Shown here: one piece after another, positions 43,933 through 53,264 of the stretch | How positions within the stretch are numbered: the first letter of the stretch is position 1 | Layout: each line of letters starts with the position of its first letter | DNA from: Achromobacter spanius | GTDB lineage: Bacteria; Pseudomonadota; Gammaproteobacteria; Burkholderiales; Burkholderiaceae_B | NCBI RefSeq assembly: GCF_003994415.1 | Contig: NZ_CP034689.1 | Coordinates: 1,240,001-1,304,000 of the forward strand | Length of the DNA: 64,000 nt | Direction: 5' to 3' | Position numbers and translations under genes: made by a program | Notes under the pieces: model-generated | What the model was told of the DNA's origin: nothing | Databases searched by the model: none | The model's input: only the letters and a program-made list of their open reading frames with translations

Positions 43933-45996
43933 ATGCGTTATCCCCATCTGTTTGCGCCGTTGACGCTGAACCGGTTGGTGCTGCGCAACCGCATCGTCAG
44001 CACCGCGCACGCCGAGGTGCATGCAGAACCGGGTGGCCTGCCCGGGGATCGCTACATCGCCTACTACGAGGAAAAGGCGAAGGGCGGCCTGGGCCTTGCC
44101 ATCTGCGGGGGATCCAGCCCGGTGTCGCAAGATAGCCCGCAAGGTTGGTGGAGGTCGGTCAACCTGACGACCGATCGCGTCATCGAACCGCTGGCCAAGC
44201 TCAGCGACACCATGCATCGCCACGGTGCCAAGGTCATGATCCAGGCGACGCACATGGGCAGGCGCTCCGCCTGGCACGGTGAGCACTGGCCGCATCTGCT
44301 GTCACCTTCCGGCGTGCGCGAACCGGTGCACCGAGGCAACGCCAAGACCATCGAAGTGGAAGAGATCAGACGCATCATCGGCGACTTCGCCGCCGCCGCC
44401 AGGCGAGTACAGCAGGCTGGCATGGACGGCATTGAGATCTCGGCCGCGCACCAGCATCTGATCGACCAATTCTGGAGCCCACGCACCAATTTTCGCAACG
44501 ACGCTTACGGCGGCAGCTTGCGCAACCGCCTGCGCTTCGGCCTGGATGTGTTGCAAGCCGTCCGCGAAGCCGTGGGCGCGGATTTCTGCGTGGGCCTGCG
44601 TATGTGCGGTGATGAATTCCACAACGACGGACTCGACCACGAAGCCCTGCGCGAGATTGCGCAGGCCATGGCTGAAACCGGCCTGATCGATTACCTGGGT
44701 GTAATCGGATCGGGGGCGGACACGCATAACTCGCTGGCCAATTGCATGCCACCGATGGCGCTTCCGCCCGAACCTTTTGCGTATCTGGCGGCGGGCATCA
44801 AGTCGGTGGTGCGAATTCCAGTGATGCACGCGCAGAGCATCCGCGACGCCGTCCAGGCCGAGCGCTTGCTGGCCGCGGGCCACGCCGACCTGGTTGGCAT
44901 GACGCGCGCGCATATCGCGGACCCGCATCTGGTTCTGAAAATTCGCGACGATCGCGAAGACGAGATCAAACAGTGCGTGGGCGCGAATTACTGCATTGAC
45001 CGGCAATACGACGGCCTGGACGTGCTATGCATCCAGAACGCCGCGACCGCCCGCGAAGAGACGATGCCGCACGTGGTGTCGCGTTCGAGCGGCCCGCGCA
45101 GAAAAATAGTGGTGGTGGGCGCCGGGCCGGCCGGCATGGAGGCCGCGCGTGTCTGTGCCGAGCGTGGGCACGACGTGGTGCTGTTCGAGCAGGGCGCGGC
45201 CGTCGGCGGTCAGATCCTGCTGGCGGCCAAGGCGCCACAACGCGAGCAGATGGACGGCATCGTGCGGTGGTTTGCACTGGAACTCAAGCGCCTGGGCGTC
45301 GACTGCCGGCTGCACGCGCTGGCCACCGAGGACATGGTGTTGGCGCAGCGGCCCGATATCGTCGTGCTGGCCACGGGCGGTTCGAGCCACGTGCACGAAC
45401 AGCCGGATTGGGGCGTGGCGCGCGGGTTGGCCGTCAGTTCCTGGGACATCCTGTCGGGCGCGGTGGAACCTGCCCGCAACGTCCTGGTCTATGACGGCGT
45501 CAGCACGCATGCGGGGGCGGGCGTGGCCGACTTTCTGGCCAGCCGGGGCGCGCAGGTGGAGATCGTCACGCCCGACACCAAAGTGGCTGAAGACGTGGGC
45601 GGCACCACCTTTCCGATCTTCTATCGCCGCCTGTATGCCCAGCAGGTCGTGTTCACGCCGAATCATTGGCTTCTGCGTGTCAGCGCCGAGGGCGACAAGA
45701 AAGTCGCGCTGCTGCGCAACGAATATACCGAAGACCGCGAAGAGCGCCTGGTGGATCAGGTCGTCATCGAAAACGGCGTAACGCCCAACGACGCGCTGTA
45801 CGGCATGCTCAAACGCAAGTCCGCCAACATGGGGCAGACCGACGTGCATGCGCTCTATGCGGCCGCCCCACAGCCCGCGCTTGGCCAGCCCTTGGGCGAC
45901 GGCCGCTTCCTGCTCTTTCGCGTGGGCGATTGCGTGTCGATGCACAACATCCACGCCGCCATCTACGACGCATTGCGGCTGTGCAAGGACTTCTGA
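43933..45996 (+). CDS. dgcA: Dimethylglycine demethylase subunit A
   Basis: A 687-residue FMN/Fe-S/FAD protein of the old-yellow-enzyme plus NAD(P)/FAD type, equal in length to Pseudomonas DgcA. The N-terminal barrel (PLTLNRLVLRNRIVSTAHAE, HMGRRSAW, AAHQHLIDQFWSP) is followed by a Cys cluster (CVGANYC...CIQNA) and the C-terminal Rossmann domain IVVVGAGPAGMEAARV. It oxidises dimethylglycine to sarcosine and formaldehyde with DgcB and ETF as electron route. Confidence 0.92.
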   Translation: MRYPHLFAPLTLNRLVLRNRIVSTAHAEVHAEPGGLPGDRYIAYYEEKAKGGLGLAICGGSSPVSQDSPQGWWRSVNLTTDRVIEPLAKLSDTMHRHGAKVMIQATHMGRRSAWHGEHWPHLLSPSGVREPVHRGNAKTIEVEEIRRIIGDFAAAARRVQQAGMDGIEISAAHQHLIDQFWSPRTNFRNDAYGGSLRNRLRFGLDVLQAVREAVGADFCVGLRMCGDEFHNDGLDHEALREIAQAMAETGLIDYLGVIGSGADTHNSLANCMPPMALPPEPFAYLAAGIKSVVRIPVMHAQSIRDAVQAERLLAAGHADLVGMTRAHIADPHLVLKIRDDREDEIKQCVGANYCIDRQYDGLDVLCIQNAATAREETMPHVVSRSSGPRRKIVVVGAGPAGMEAARVCAERGHDVVLFEQGAAVGGQILLAAKAPQREQMDGIVRWFALELKRLGVDCRLHALATEDMVLAQRPDIVVLATGGSSHVHEQPDWGVARGLAVSSWDILSGAVEPARNVLVYDGVSTHAGAGVADFLASRGAQVEIVTPDTKVAEDVGGTTFPIFYRRLYAQQVVFTPNHWLLRVSAEGDKKVALLRNEYTEDREERLVDQVVIENGVTPNDALYGMLKRKSANMGQTDVHALYAAAPQPALGQPLGDGRFLLFRVGDCVSMHNIHAAIYDALRLCKDF

Positions 45997-45998
45997 TC

Positions 45999-47900
45999 AT
46001 GCAACCGTTCGCCATCGCCATTACCGTGCTGTTCTGGCTGTCACTGCTGGCTCTGGGTGTGGGGGGCTGGCGTCGGGCCGCTCTCTGGCGCGTGGGGCGG
46101 TCCGCACCGGTGCGCTGGCGCGACCTGTTGGCCGTGCCCAAGAGGTACTTCGTTGATCTGCATCGCGTGGTGGCGCGCGACCCCTACATCGCACGTACGC
46201 ACGTGGCGACGGCCGGCGCCGCGGTTGCCGCCATGACGCTGGTGGCGGTGAACTACGGCTTGGCGTTATATGTGCCGGCCTTGGACCATGCCATCGCCGT
46301 GGCGGCGCTAGTGATGCTGGGCGGCCTGCTGTTCGTCTGGCACCGGCGCCGCAAGCCGCCCGCGCGGCTATCGCGTGGTGTATGGGACCGCCTGCCCTGG
46401 ATGCTGGGTGCTTTGGCCATGGGACTGCTCCTGCTTGGAGGGGTGTCGACGTCGTTGCTATCGGGCGCGGCTGGTGTTGCCACTGTGGCGCTTCTGACGC
46501 TGGGAGCGTGGGAACTGACGGTCGGCATGGCCCGTGGAGGGCCGATGAAGCACGCGCTGGCAGGCCTGCTGCATCTGGCCTTTCATCCCCGGCCAGAACG
46601 ATTCGGCGGCGCGTCACCCGGTCAGAAGGCGGCCTTGCGCCCGCTGGCGCTGCTTGCCGACCCGGCTTCCGCGCCCCTGGGCGTCGGCAAGCCGGCTGCC
46701 TTCGCCTGGAACCAACTGCTGAGCTTTGATGCCTGCGTGCAGTGCGGCAAATGCGAAGCCGCCTGCCCCGCCTATGCGGCGGGCCAGCCCTTGAATCCCA
46801 AGAAGCTGATCCAGGACATGGTGGTGGGCATGGTGGGGGGATCAGACGCGGCTTACGCCGGCAGCCCCATGCCGGGCTTGCCCATTGGTGACAGCAAGGG
46901 CGGGGCCGACAGCGCCATCGTGCCGGGGCTGCTCGCCGCCGATTCGCTGTGGGCCTGCACCACCTGCCGCGCCTGCGTGCACGAATGCCCGATGCTGATC
47001 GAACACGTCGACGCGGTCATCGACATGCGCCGCCAGCAGACGCTTGAACATGGCGCGGTGCCGGGCACGGCGCCCGCGGTGCTGGCCAACCTGCGTGAAA
47101 CCGGCTCTGCCGGGGGCTACGACCTGGGCGCGCGCTACCACTGGGCGGTGGACCTTGATGTCGCGGAGGCGCTGCCCGGCAAACCCGTGGACGTGTTGCT
47201 GATTGTCGGAGAAGGCGCATTCGGCTTGCGCTACCAGCGCAGTTTGCGAGCGCTTGTCAAAGCGATGCGCGCGGGCGGGGTGGACTTTGCGGTGTTGGGT
47301 GCTTGCGAGACCGATACCGGCGACGTCGCCAGGCGCCTGGGTGATGAAGCCACCTTCCAACAACTGGCTACCCGCCTCATGCGTACCTTGTCGCACCTGA
47401 CGTTCGAGCGCATCGTCACGGGCGATCCGCACATCTTGCACTGCCTGCGTAACGAGTACCCCGCACTGGGCGGCCATTACAACGTGCAGCACCACACCAG
47501 CCTGCTTGCCCAACTGGCGGCCACGGGCCGTTTGCGGCTGAAACCGGCCGGCAGCGCTCTGCCCCTGACCTACCACGATCCTTGCTATCTGGGCCGCTAC
47601 AACGGCGAGACCGAGGCGCCGCGCGAGCTATTGCGCCGCTTGGGCCTGACGGTCAACGAAATGACGCGCCACGGTCTCAACGGACGCTGCTGCGGCGGTG
47701 GAGGCGGGGCCGCGTTGACGGATATTCCCGGCGAACGGCGTATTCCCGATATCCGCATCCAGGACGCTCGCGATGTAGGGGCACACAGGGTTGCGGTCGC
47801 CTGTCCGAACTGCACCGCCATGCTGGAAGGCGTGGTCGGCCCACGGCCGGATGTGCGTGACATCGCCGAACTCGTGGCCGACGCTCTGGAGGCAGGATGA
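45999..47900 (+). CDS. dgcB: Dimethylglycine demethylase subunit B (Fe-S membrane protein)
   Basis: A 633-residue protein with N-terminal membrane helices (FAIAITVLFWLSLLALGVGG and others), two 4Fe-4S motifs (CVQCGKCEAACPAYA and CTTCRACVHECPM) and two CCG domains (YHDPCYLGRYN, GRCCGGGGGAA). It passes electrons toward quinone, similar to GlpC/HdrD-type proteins. ATG at 45999 follows the dgcA stop by two bases. Its TGA overlaps the etfA start. Confidence 0.92.
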   Translation: MQPFAIAITVLFWLSLLALGVGGWRRAALWRVGRSAPVRWRDLLAVPKRYFVDLHRVVARDPYIARTHVATAGAAVAAMTLVAVNYGLALYVPALDHAIAVAALVMLGGLLFVWHRRRKPPARLSRGVWDRLPWMLGALAMGLLLLGGVSTSLLSGAAGVATVALLTLGAWELTVGMARGGPMKHALAGLLHLAFHPRPERFGGASPGQKAALRPLALLADPASAPLGVGKPAAFAWNQLLSFDACVQCGKCEAACPAYAAGQPLNPKKLIQDMVVGMVGGSDAAYAGSPMPGLPIGDSKGGADSAIVPGLLAADSLWACTTCRACVHECPMLIEHVDAVIDMRRQQTLEHGAVPGTAPAVLANLRETGSAGGYDLGARYHWAVDLDVAEALPGKPVDVLLIVGEGAFGLRYQRSLRALVKAMRAGGVDFAVLGACETDTGDVARRLGDEATFQQLATRLMRTLSHLTFERIVTGDPHILHCLRNEYPALGGHYNVQHHTSLLAQLAATGRLRLKPAGSALPLTYHDPCYLGRYNGETEAPRELLRRLGLTVNEMTRHGLNGRCCGGGGGAALTDIPGERRIPDIRIQDARDVGAHRVAVACPNCTAMLEGVVGPRPDVRDIAELVADALEAG

Positions 47901-49003
47901 ATCGCATACGAAGAGTTGATCCGCGCAGACCTCATGCCGTCACGGAAGCGGGAATCCGGCGCATCGTGCTGGGCGAAAGCATCCCGCTATCCAGGCCGGC
48001 CTTGCCAACCGAGACCGCGCGAAAGCCCTTGCGCGCCACCGAGGCGCAACGTTGCGTGCTAGCCGTGGCGCACAGCGCTCGGGGCCAACTGGACCCGCAC
48101 GCGCGCCAGGCCGTGGCGGCCGCGGCCCTGCTTGCCGAACCGGACACCTTCGTGCATTTGCTGGTGTTCGGCGAATTCGACGGCGACGCCGGGGCATTGG
48201 GGGCGGACCGCCTCACTGTCATCACCGCTGCGCCCGCCTATGCGCCTGATGTCGAGCTGGCCATTCTGCTGGCGCTGATTGACAGTGAACGTCCGCTGCA
48301 TGTGTTCCTGCCCGACAACGGTCTGCCAGATGGCGACCTGGGCCGGCGCTTGGCCGCCGCCACGGGCGCTACCGTAGCGGCCCATGTTCTGGAACTGAGC
48401 GCCGATAGCGTGGCCAGTTCCTACATGCGTGGGGGTTTGCGACGGGCGCGCCAGGCCTTGCCGCGCATTGTCCTGCTGGCCCCAGACGCCATTGATGAGC
48501 GCTTGCCCTTCGTTGGGCTGGGCGAGCGTGTGCCGGTCATGCCGTTGCCAATGAACTCGGCCTACCGCGATCATGGCACCCGCACGCTACCAGCGATGGA
48601 GGTGGGCCTGGAAGAGGCCGATCTGATCGTGTCGGCGGGCAACGGCGTCTGCGATCTGTCCGGTTTCCAGGCCCTGGCTGACGAGTTGGGCGCGGCGGTG
48701 GGCGCCAGCCGGGTCGCCGTTGATGACGGGCGCTTCTCGCGGACCCAGCAGATTGGCGCCACCGGCAAGACGGTCAGCGCCAGCGCCTACCTGGCATTCG
48801 GCATTTCGGGCGCGGTGCAGCATCTGCAAGGCATCAAAGACTGCCGTCACGTCATCGCCATCAACCTGGACGCCAGCGCGCCCTTGGTCAGGCGTGCGGA
48901 TCTCAGCATCATCGACGACACCAAACGTGTGGCCGACGCGCTGCTGGCCGAAGTCAGGCAAGCGCGTGCGGCTGGTATCAATCATGAGGCCAGCCATGGC
49001 TAA
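47897..49003 (+). CDS. etfA: Electron transfer flavoprotein alpha subunit
   Basis: A 368-residue ETF alpha subunit. The C-terminal FAD domain GATGKTVSASAYLAFGISGAVQHLQGIKDCRHVIAINLDASAPLVRRADLSIIDD is the family hallmark (positions about 290-345). The N-terminus has an extra segment of about 45 residues. It overlaps dgcB by 4 bases. It is the dedicated electron acceptor of the demethylase rather than the fatty-acid ETF, by position. Confidence 0.93.
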   Translation: MNRIRRVDPRRPHAVTEAGIRRIVLGESIPLSRPALPTETARKPLRATEAQRCVLAVAHSARGQLDPHARQAVAAAALLAEPDTFVHLLVFGEFDGDAGALGADRLTVITAAPAYAPDVELAILLALIDSERPLHVFLPDNGLPDGDLGRRLAAATGATVAAHVLELSADSVASSYMRGGLRRARQALPRIVLLAPDAIDERLPFVGLGERVPVMPLPMNSAYRDHGTRTLPAMEVGLEEADLIVSAGNGVCDLSGFQALADELGAAVGASRVAVDDGRFSRTQQIGATGKTVSASAYLAFGISGAVQHLQGIKDCRHVIAINLDASAPLVRRADLSIIDDTKRVADALLAEVRQARAAGINHEASHG

Positions 49004-49757
49004 GCCGCGCATCGTGGTGCTGGTATCGCTAGGCGAGCATCCCGTAAGCGGGGTGGCGCGTTCCAGCCGCAATGACACGCTTGCGCTGGCATTGGCGCGG
49101 AGGCTGGCGGGCGGTGAGGTGGATGTCGTCCACGCGGGTGATCCCGCCGCGCCGGCGCTGCGCGACTACCTGGCGCAAGGCGCGGCCGTGATCGAAGCGA
49201 TTGACGTTCCCCCTGGCCGCGACGTGCTGGAAGCGTTGGCTGAGCATGTGCGCGGCTACGACGTGGTGCTGTGCGGCACGCGGTCGGAAAGCGGCGCGGG
49301 CAGCGGTTTGCTGCCTTATCTGCTGGCGCAGGCTTTGCACAGGCCGCTCTTGCCCGCCGTCTTGTCGGCTGAGATACACGCGGGCAGCATCGTCACGCAG
49401 CAATGGCTGCCCAAAGGCAGGCGGCGCGAAGTGGCCGCCACGCTGCCGGCGGTGGTGACGATGCATCCCCTGGCCACGCTGGACGTGCGATACGTCTATG
49501 CGCGGGAGCGCGCCGGCCAGATCGTGGCGCGCGTACCGCCGGTGGTGCCCGCGCCGCTTGCCGCGTTGCGGATCGAACCCGCGCAGGGGCGTCCACGCAA
49601 ATTGGCCGCGCGCGAATCCCGGTCGGGCCATGCACGGCTGTTGGCCGCAATCACGATGGAAAGCCGCGGTGGGGCCGTCATCACCGAGGGCAGCCCCCAT
49701 GAGAAGGCGCAGGCGGTCATCGCCTATTTGCGCACCCACAGCCTGATCGATTACTGA
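48996..49757 (+). CDS. etfB: Electron transfer flavoprotein beta subunit
   Basis: A 253-residue ETF beta subunit with the AMP-binding fold. It includes SRNDTLALALARRLAGGEVDVVHAG and VLCGTRSESGAGSGLLPYLLAQAL. It overlaps the etfA stop by 8 bases. An upstream ATG at 48984 would add four residues. Similarity to ETF beta is lower than usual, as for other dgc-linked ETFs. Confidence 0.88.
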   Translation: MAKPRIVVLVSLGEHPVSGVARSSRNDTLALALARRLAGGEVDVVHAGDPAAPALRDYLAQGAAVIEAIDVPPGRDVLEALAEHVRGYDVVLCGTRSESGAGSGLLPYLLAQALHRPLLPAVLSAEIHAGSIVTQQWLPKGRRREVAATLPAVVTMHPLATLDVRYVYARERAGQIVARVPPVVPAPLAALRIEPAQGRPRKLAARESRSGHARLLAAITMESRGGAVITEGSPHEKAQAVIAYLRTHSLIDY

Positions 49758-49766
49758 GGTGGATCA

Positions 49767-51044
49767 ATGACCATCATCAAGCAGATGTCCGCTGTTCGCC
49801 CGCCCGCAGACGACCCGGTCCGCGCGATGATCGCCCGCCGTCGTCCGGGTTACAGCCTGGAGGCCGATTTCTATCTGAGTCCAGCCATCTTCGATATGGA
49901 TATGGAAGAGATATTCGGGCGTCACTGGATATTCGTGGCCGTCGAGCCAGACATTCCCGAACCTGGCGACTATCTGGCGGTGGATGTGGGGCGGCATTCC
50001 GTCGTGCTGGTGCGTGACGACGACGGGCAGGTACGCGCGTACCACAACGTATGCCGGCATCGCGGCGCGCGCCTTTGCGTACAGCCGCAGGGGTCGGTCG
50101 GCAACCTGGTGTGTTCTTACCATCAATGGACCTACACGCTCAATGGCAAGCTGGCGTATGCCGAGCACATGGGCGATGGGTTCGACAAAAGCCTCTACAG
50201 CCTGAAGCCCGTGAGGGTCGAGAGCCTGAGCGGCCTGATATTCATCTGCCTGGATCCGGAAGCGCCCAGTGATTTCGGCGTGATGCGCGAACAGGTCGAG
50301 CCCTACCTGCGACCGCACCAGATACGCAACTGCAAGGTCGCCGCGCAGATTGACATCATCGAAGACTGCAACTGGAAACTCACCCTGGAAAACAACCGCG
50401 AGTGCTATCACTGCGCGGTGAACCATCCCGAACTGACCGTGTCGCTGTTCGAGTTCGGCTTTGGCTATCAGCCATCGCCGTCGAACGCCGAGCAGATGGA
50501 GCACTTCGAACGGATATCGGCGGAGCGCTGTCGGGAATGGGAGGCCGCCGGCCTGCCCTCCGCCGAGCTGGAAGCGCTGGACGGCTGTGTGACAGGATAC
50601 CGAGTGCGGCGGTTGCCGCTGGACCTTGCCGGGGAATCGCAAACGCTGGACGGCAACGCCGCGTCCAGCAAGCTTCTGGGTACGCTGGCGCGGCGCGATC
50701 TGGGCGGTTTGTCGCTATGGACGCAGCCCAACGCCTGGTTCCACCTGATGAGTGACCACATCGTTGCGTTCTCGGCGTTGCCGCTGGGGCCGGAACGCAC
50801 GCTGGTGCGCACCCGTTGGCTGGTGCACAAGGACGCAGTTGAAAACGTGGACTACCACGTCGACAACCTGACCGCCGTGTGGCGCGCCACCAACGCGCAA
50901 GACCGCGCGCTGGTCGAACTATCGCAGCAAGGAGTGCGCAGTCCGGCGTATCAGCCGGGGCCTTATTCACCTTTTACCGAGAGCCTGGTCGACAAGTTCT
51001 GCAACTGGTATATCGGCCGCCTGGCGGCCCGCTACCTGGATTAA
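49767..51044 (+). CDS. gbcA: Glycine betaine monooxygenase, Rieske oxygenase component
   Basis: A 425-residue Rieske non-heme iron oxygenase. The 2Fe-2S motif is NVCRHRGARLC...CSYHQWTY near residues 95-120, and the mononuclear iron site is ENNRECYHCAVNHPE near 212. It hydroxylates a methyl group of glycine betaine, giving dimethylglycine and formaldehyde. It is followed by its reductase gbcB after 9 bases. Confidence 0.94.
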   Translation: MTIIKQMSAVRPPADDPVRAMIARRRPGYSLEADFYLSPAIFDMDMEEIFGRHWIFVAVEPDIPEPGDYLAVDVGRHSVVLVRDDDGQVRAYHNVCRHRGARLCVQPQGSVGNLVCSYHQWTYTLNGKLAYAEHMGDGFDKSLYSLKPVRVESLSGLIFICLDPEAPSDFGVMREQVEPYLRPHQIRNCKVAAQIDIIEDCNWKLTLENNRECYHCAVNHPELTVSLFEFGFGYQPSPSNAEQMEHFERISAERCREWEAAGLPSAELEALDGCVTGYRVRRLPLDLAGESQTLDGNAASSKLLGTLARRDLGGLSLWTQPNAWFHLMSDHIVAFSALPLGPERTLVRTRWLVHKDAVENVDYHVDNLTAVWRATNAQDRALVELSQQGVRSPAYQPGPYSPFTESLVDKFCNWYIGRLAARYLD

Positions 51045-51053
51045 GAGACCGCC

Positions 51054-52169
51054 ATGCCGCATGCGCTTTTACGTATCCATCAGCCGGGGTTTTGGCAGCG
51101 GCTGCCTTCGCCGTGGGACAGCAATGTCGAGGAAACCCTGCTGTGCTGTCAGGTGCGGCAAGAGACGGCCGACGTAAAGAGTTTCTATTTCCGTTCGCGC
51201 GCCGGGCATGCGTTCCAGTTTTCGCCGGGGCAGTTCCTGACGCTCGAACTGGACGTCGATGGCGAACCGCTGAACCGCTGCTACACGATTTCGTCTCCGC
51301 CGACACGGCCGCACACCTTATCCATCACGGTCAAGCGCGTGCCGGGGGGCAGGGTGTCAAATTGGTTGCATGACCACCTTGAAGTTGGCGACGTGTTGCG
51401 GGTATTGGGTCCGGCGGGCGAATTTTCGTCTGCGCTGCATCCCGCCCAGCGATATCTTTTCTTGTCGGCCGGCTCTGGCATCACGCCCCTCATGTCCATG
51501 GTGCGCACCCACCGCGACCTCTGCGATGACCGCGATACGGTGTTCGTGCACAGCGCCCGCACGCCGGACGATATTATTTTCAGCCGTGAGCTGGCGCTGC
51601 TGTCAGCGAGCCAGCCCCACTTCCGCGCACACTTCGTCTGCGAAGCGCTGGGCCAGCACGCCGGATGGCACGGGCTGACGGGGCGCCTGAGCTTGCCGCT
51701 GCTGGAACTGATGGCGCCCGATTTCCTGCACCGGGAAATCTTCGTTTGTGGACCCGCGCCCTACATGCTGGCCGTGCGTCACATGCTGGAGTCCGCCGGC
51801 TTCGATATGGCGCGCTATCACGAAGAGAGCTTCTCGTTTGAATTGCTGTCCAAACCTGTCGCGGGCGCGGCGTCAACCGACGCGGCGCTGGCAAGCATGG
51901 TGGAACCCGCCTTCCGCATCCAATTCCGGAAAAGCCAGCGCACCATACAATGCGCGGCCGATCAGCCTTTGCTGGACGCGGCGCGTGACGCGGGCCTGCG
52001 GCTGGCGGCGTCATGTACCCAGGGCCTGTGCGGTACGTGCAAGGTGCGCTTGTTGGAAGGGCGGGTAGATATGCGGCATCAGGGCGGCATCCGCCAACGC
52101 GAGATCGATCAGGGCATGGTGTTGCTGTGCTGCAGTCGTCCCTTAAGTAATTTGCTCATCGATAAATGA
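51054..52169 (+). CDS. gbcB: Glycine betaine monooxygenase reductase component
   Basis: A 371-residue FNR-type reductase. The FAD domain contains LNRCYTISSPPTRP, the NAD(P) domain FLSAGSGITPLMSM, and a C-terminal plant-type 2Fe-2S ferredoxin with AASCTQGLCGTCKVRLLEG and LLCCSRP. It feeds electrons from NAD(P)H to GbcA. Confidence 0.94.
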   Translation: MPHALLRIHQPGFWQRLPSPWDSNVEETLLCCQVRQETADVKSFYFRSRAGHAFQFSPGQFLTLELDVDGEPLNRCYTISSPPTRPHTLSITVKRVPGGRVSNWLHDHLEVGDVLRVLGPAGEFSSALHPAQRYLFLSAGSGITPLMSMVRTHRDLCDDRDTVFVHSARTPDDIIFSRELALLSASQPHFRAHFVCEALGQHAGWHGLTGRLSLPLLELMAPDFLHREIFVCGPAPYMLAVRHMLESAGFDMARYHEESFSFELLSKPVAGAASTDAALASMVEPAFRIQFRKSQRTIQCAADQPLLDAARDAGLRLAASCTQGLCGTCKVRLLEGRVDMRHQGGIRQREIDQGMVLLCCSRPLSNLLIDK

Positions 52170-52185
52170 CAGGGGCCAAGAGTCA

Positions 52186-53250
52186 ATGACTACGCACCGA
52201 GCTGTCGCGCGCCTTTCCGCTGAATCCTGGCCGGTGTTTCAGCCCGCTTCTCAGTCTGTATCGCGGTCGGAAACCGAGCCCCAGCGGCCCGCTGCCGGCG
52301 CACCGCAACTGCACTTCGGCTTCTTGCTGTTGCCGAAGTTCTCGATGATCGCCTTTTCCGGGGCGGTGGAAGTGCTGCGCATGGCCAACTACGTCAGTCG
52401 GCGCGAGCTCTACCGCTGGTCGGTCATGACCTTGGACGGAGGGGCAGTCGAGGCCAGCAACCACCTGCCGATCGGGCCTCTGGCCCCGGCCGGAAGGGAA
52501 GAGGGCTGGGACGCGGTATTCGTCTGCGGCGGCATTCAGGTGCAGGACCACGTCACCGAGCCCGTCGTCAGGCTGCTCCACGGCCTGGCCCGGCAAGGCG
52601 TGGCGCTGGGTGGAATCTGTACAGGCAGCTATGCGCTGGTCAAAGCCGGCCTGATGGCGGGATACCGTTGTGCCATGCATTGGGAGAACCTATACGCCGT
52701 GCGCGAGGAATTCCCTTCCGTTGAACTGACCGAGGAACTGTTCGCGATCGATCGCGACCGCCTGACCAGTTCGGGCGGCACGGCGCCCATCGATCTGATG
52801 CTGGGCATTACCGCGGAGCGCTTCGGGATGGCGCTGGCCGATGGTATTTCGGAACAGTTCGGCCTGGATCGGATTCGGGCGTCTACGGAGCCACAGCACA
52901 TTCCCATGGTCGCCAGAGTGGGGTTCAACCGCGAGGAACTGGTCAACGTTGCGCAACTGATGGAAGCGCATATCGAAGAGCCGCTGACATTCAAGCAGAT
53001 CGCGGGCCAGATTGGCCTGTCGCAGCGGCAGTTGCAACGGATGTTCAAGTATTACCTGGGTATGTCGCCCATGCGCTACTACCTGTGGTTGCGATTGCTG
53101 CGCGCCCGCGAACTGTTGCTGCAGACGCGCATGACCATCATGGGCGTGACCGTCGCCTGCGGGTTTCAGTCACCCTGCCATTTCAGCAAGGCGTACCGCG
53201 CCCGTTTTGGCCGCTCGCCCAGCAGCGAGCGGCGTTTCATCCGGGGCTAG
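52186..53250 (+). CDS. GlxA-family AraC-type regulator (GbdR-like), copy 2
   Basis: A 354-residue paralogue of the regulator at 39725-40804, with the same DJ-1-like domain (LHFGFLLLPKFSMIAFSGAVEVLRMANYV, GGICTGSYALVKAGLMAGYRCAMHW) and AraC domain (KQIAGQIGLSQRQLQRMFKYYLGMSPMRYY, GVTVACGFQSPCHFSKAYRARFG). It closes the plus-strand operon 16 bases after gbcB. GbdR of Pseudomonas is the closest functional model. Confidence 0.9.
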   Translation: MTTHRAVARLSAESWPVFQPASQSVSRSETEPQRPAAGAPQLHFGFLLLPKFSMIAFSGAVEVLRMANYVSRRELYRWSVMTLDGGAVEASNHLPIGPLAPAGREEGWDAVFVCGGIQVQDHVTEPVVRLLHGLARQGVALGGICTGSYALVKAGLMAGYRCAMHWENLYAVREEFPSVELTEELFAIDRDRLTSSGGTAPIDLMLGITAERFGMALADGISEQFGLDRIRASTEPQHIPMVARVGFNREELVNVAQLMEAHIEEPLTFKQIAGQIGLSQRQLQRMFKYYLGMSPMRYYLWLRLLRARELLLQTRMTIMGVTVACGFQSPCHFSKAYRARFGRSPSSERRFIRG

Positions 53251-53264
53251 GGCCAGGCGCGTGA

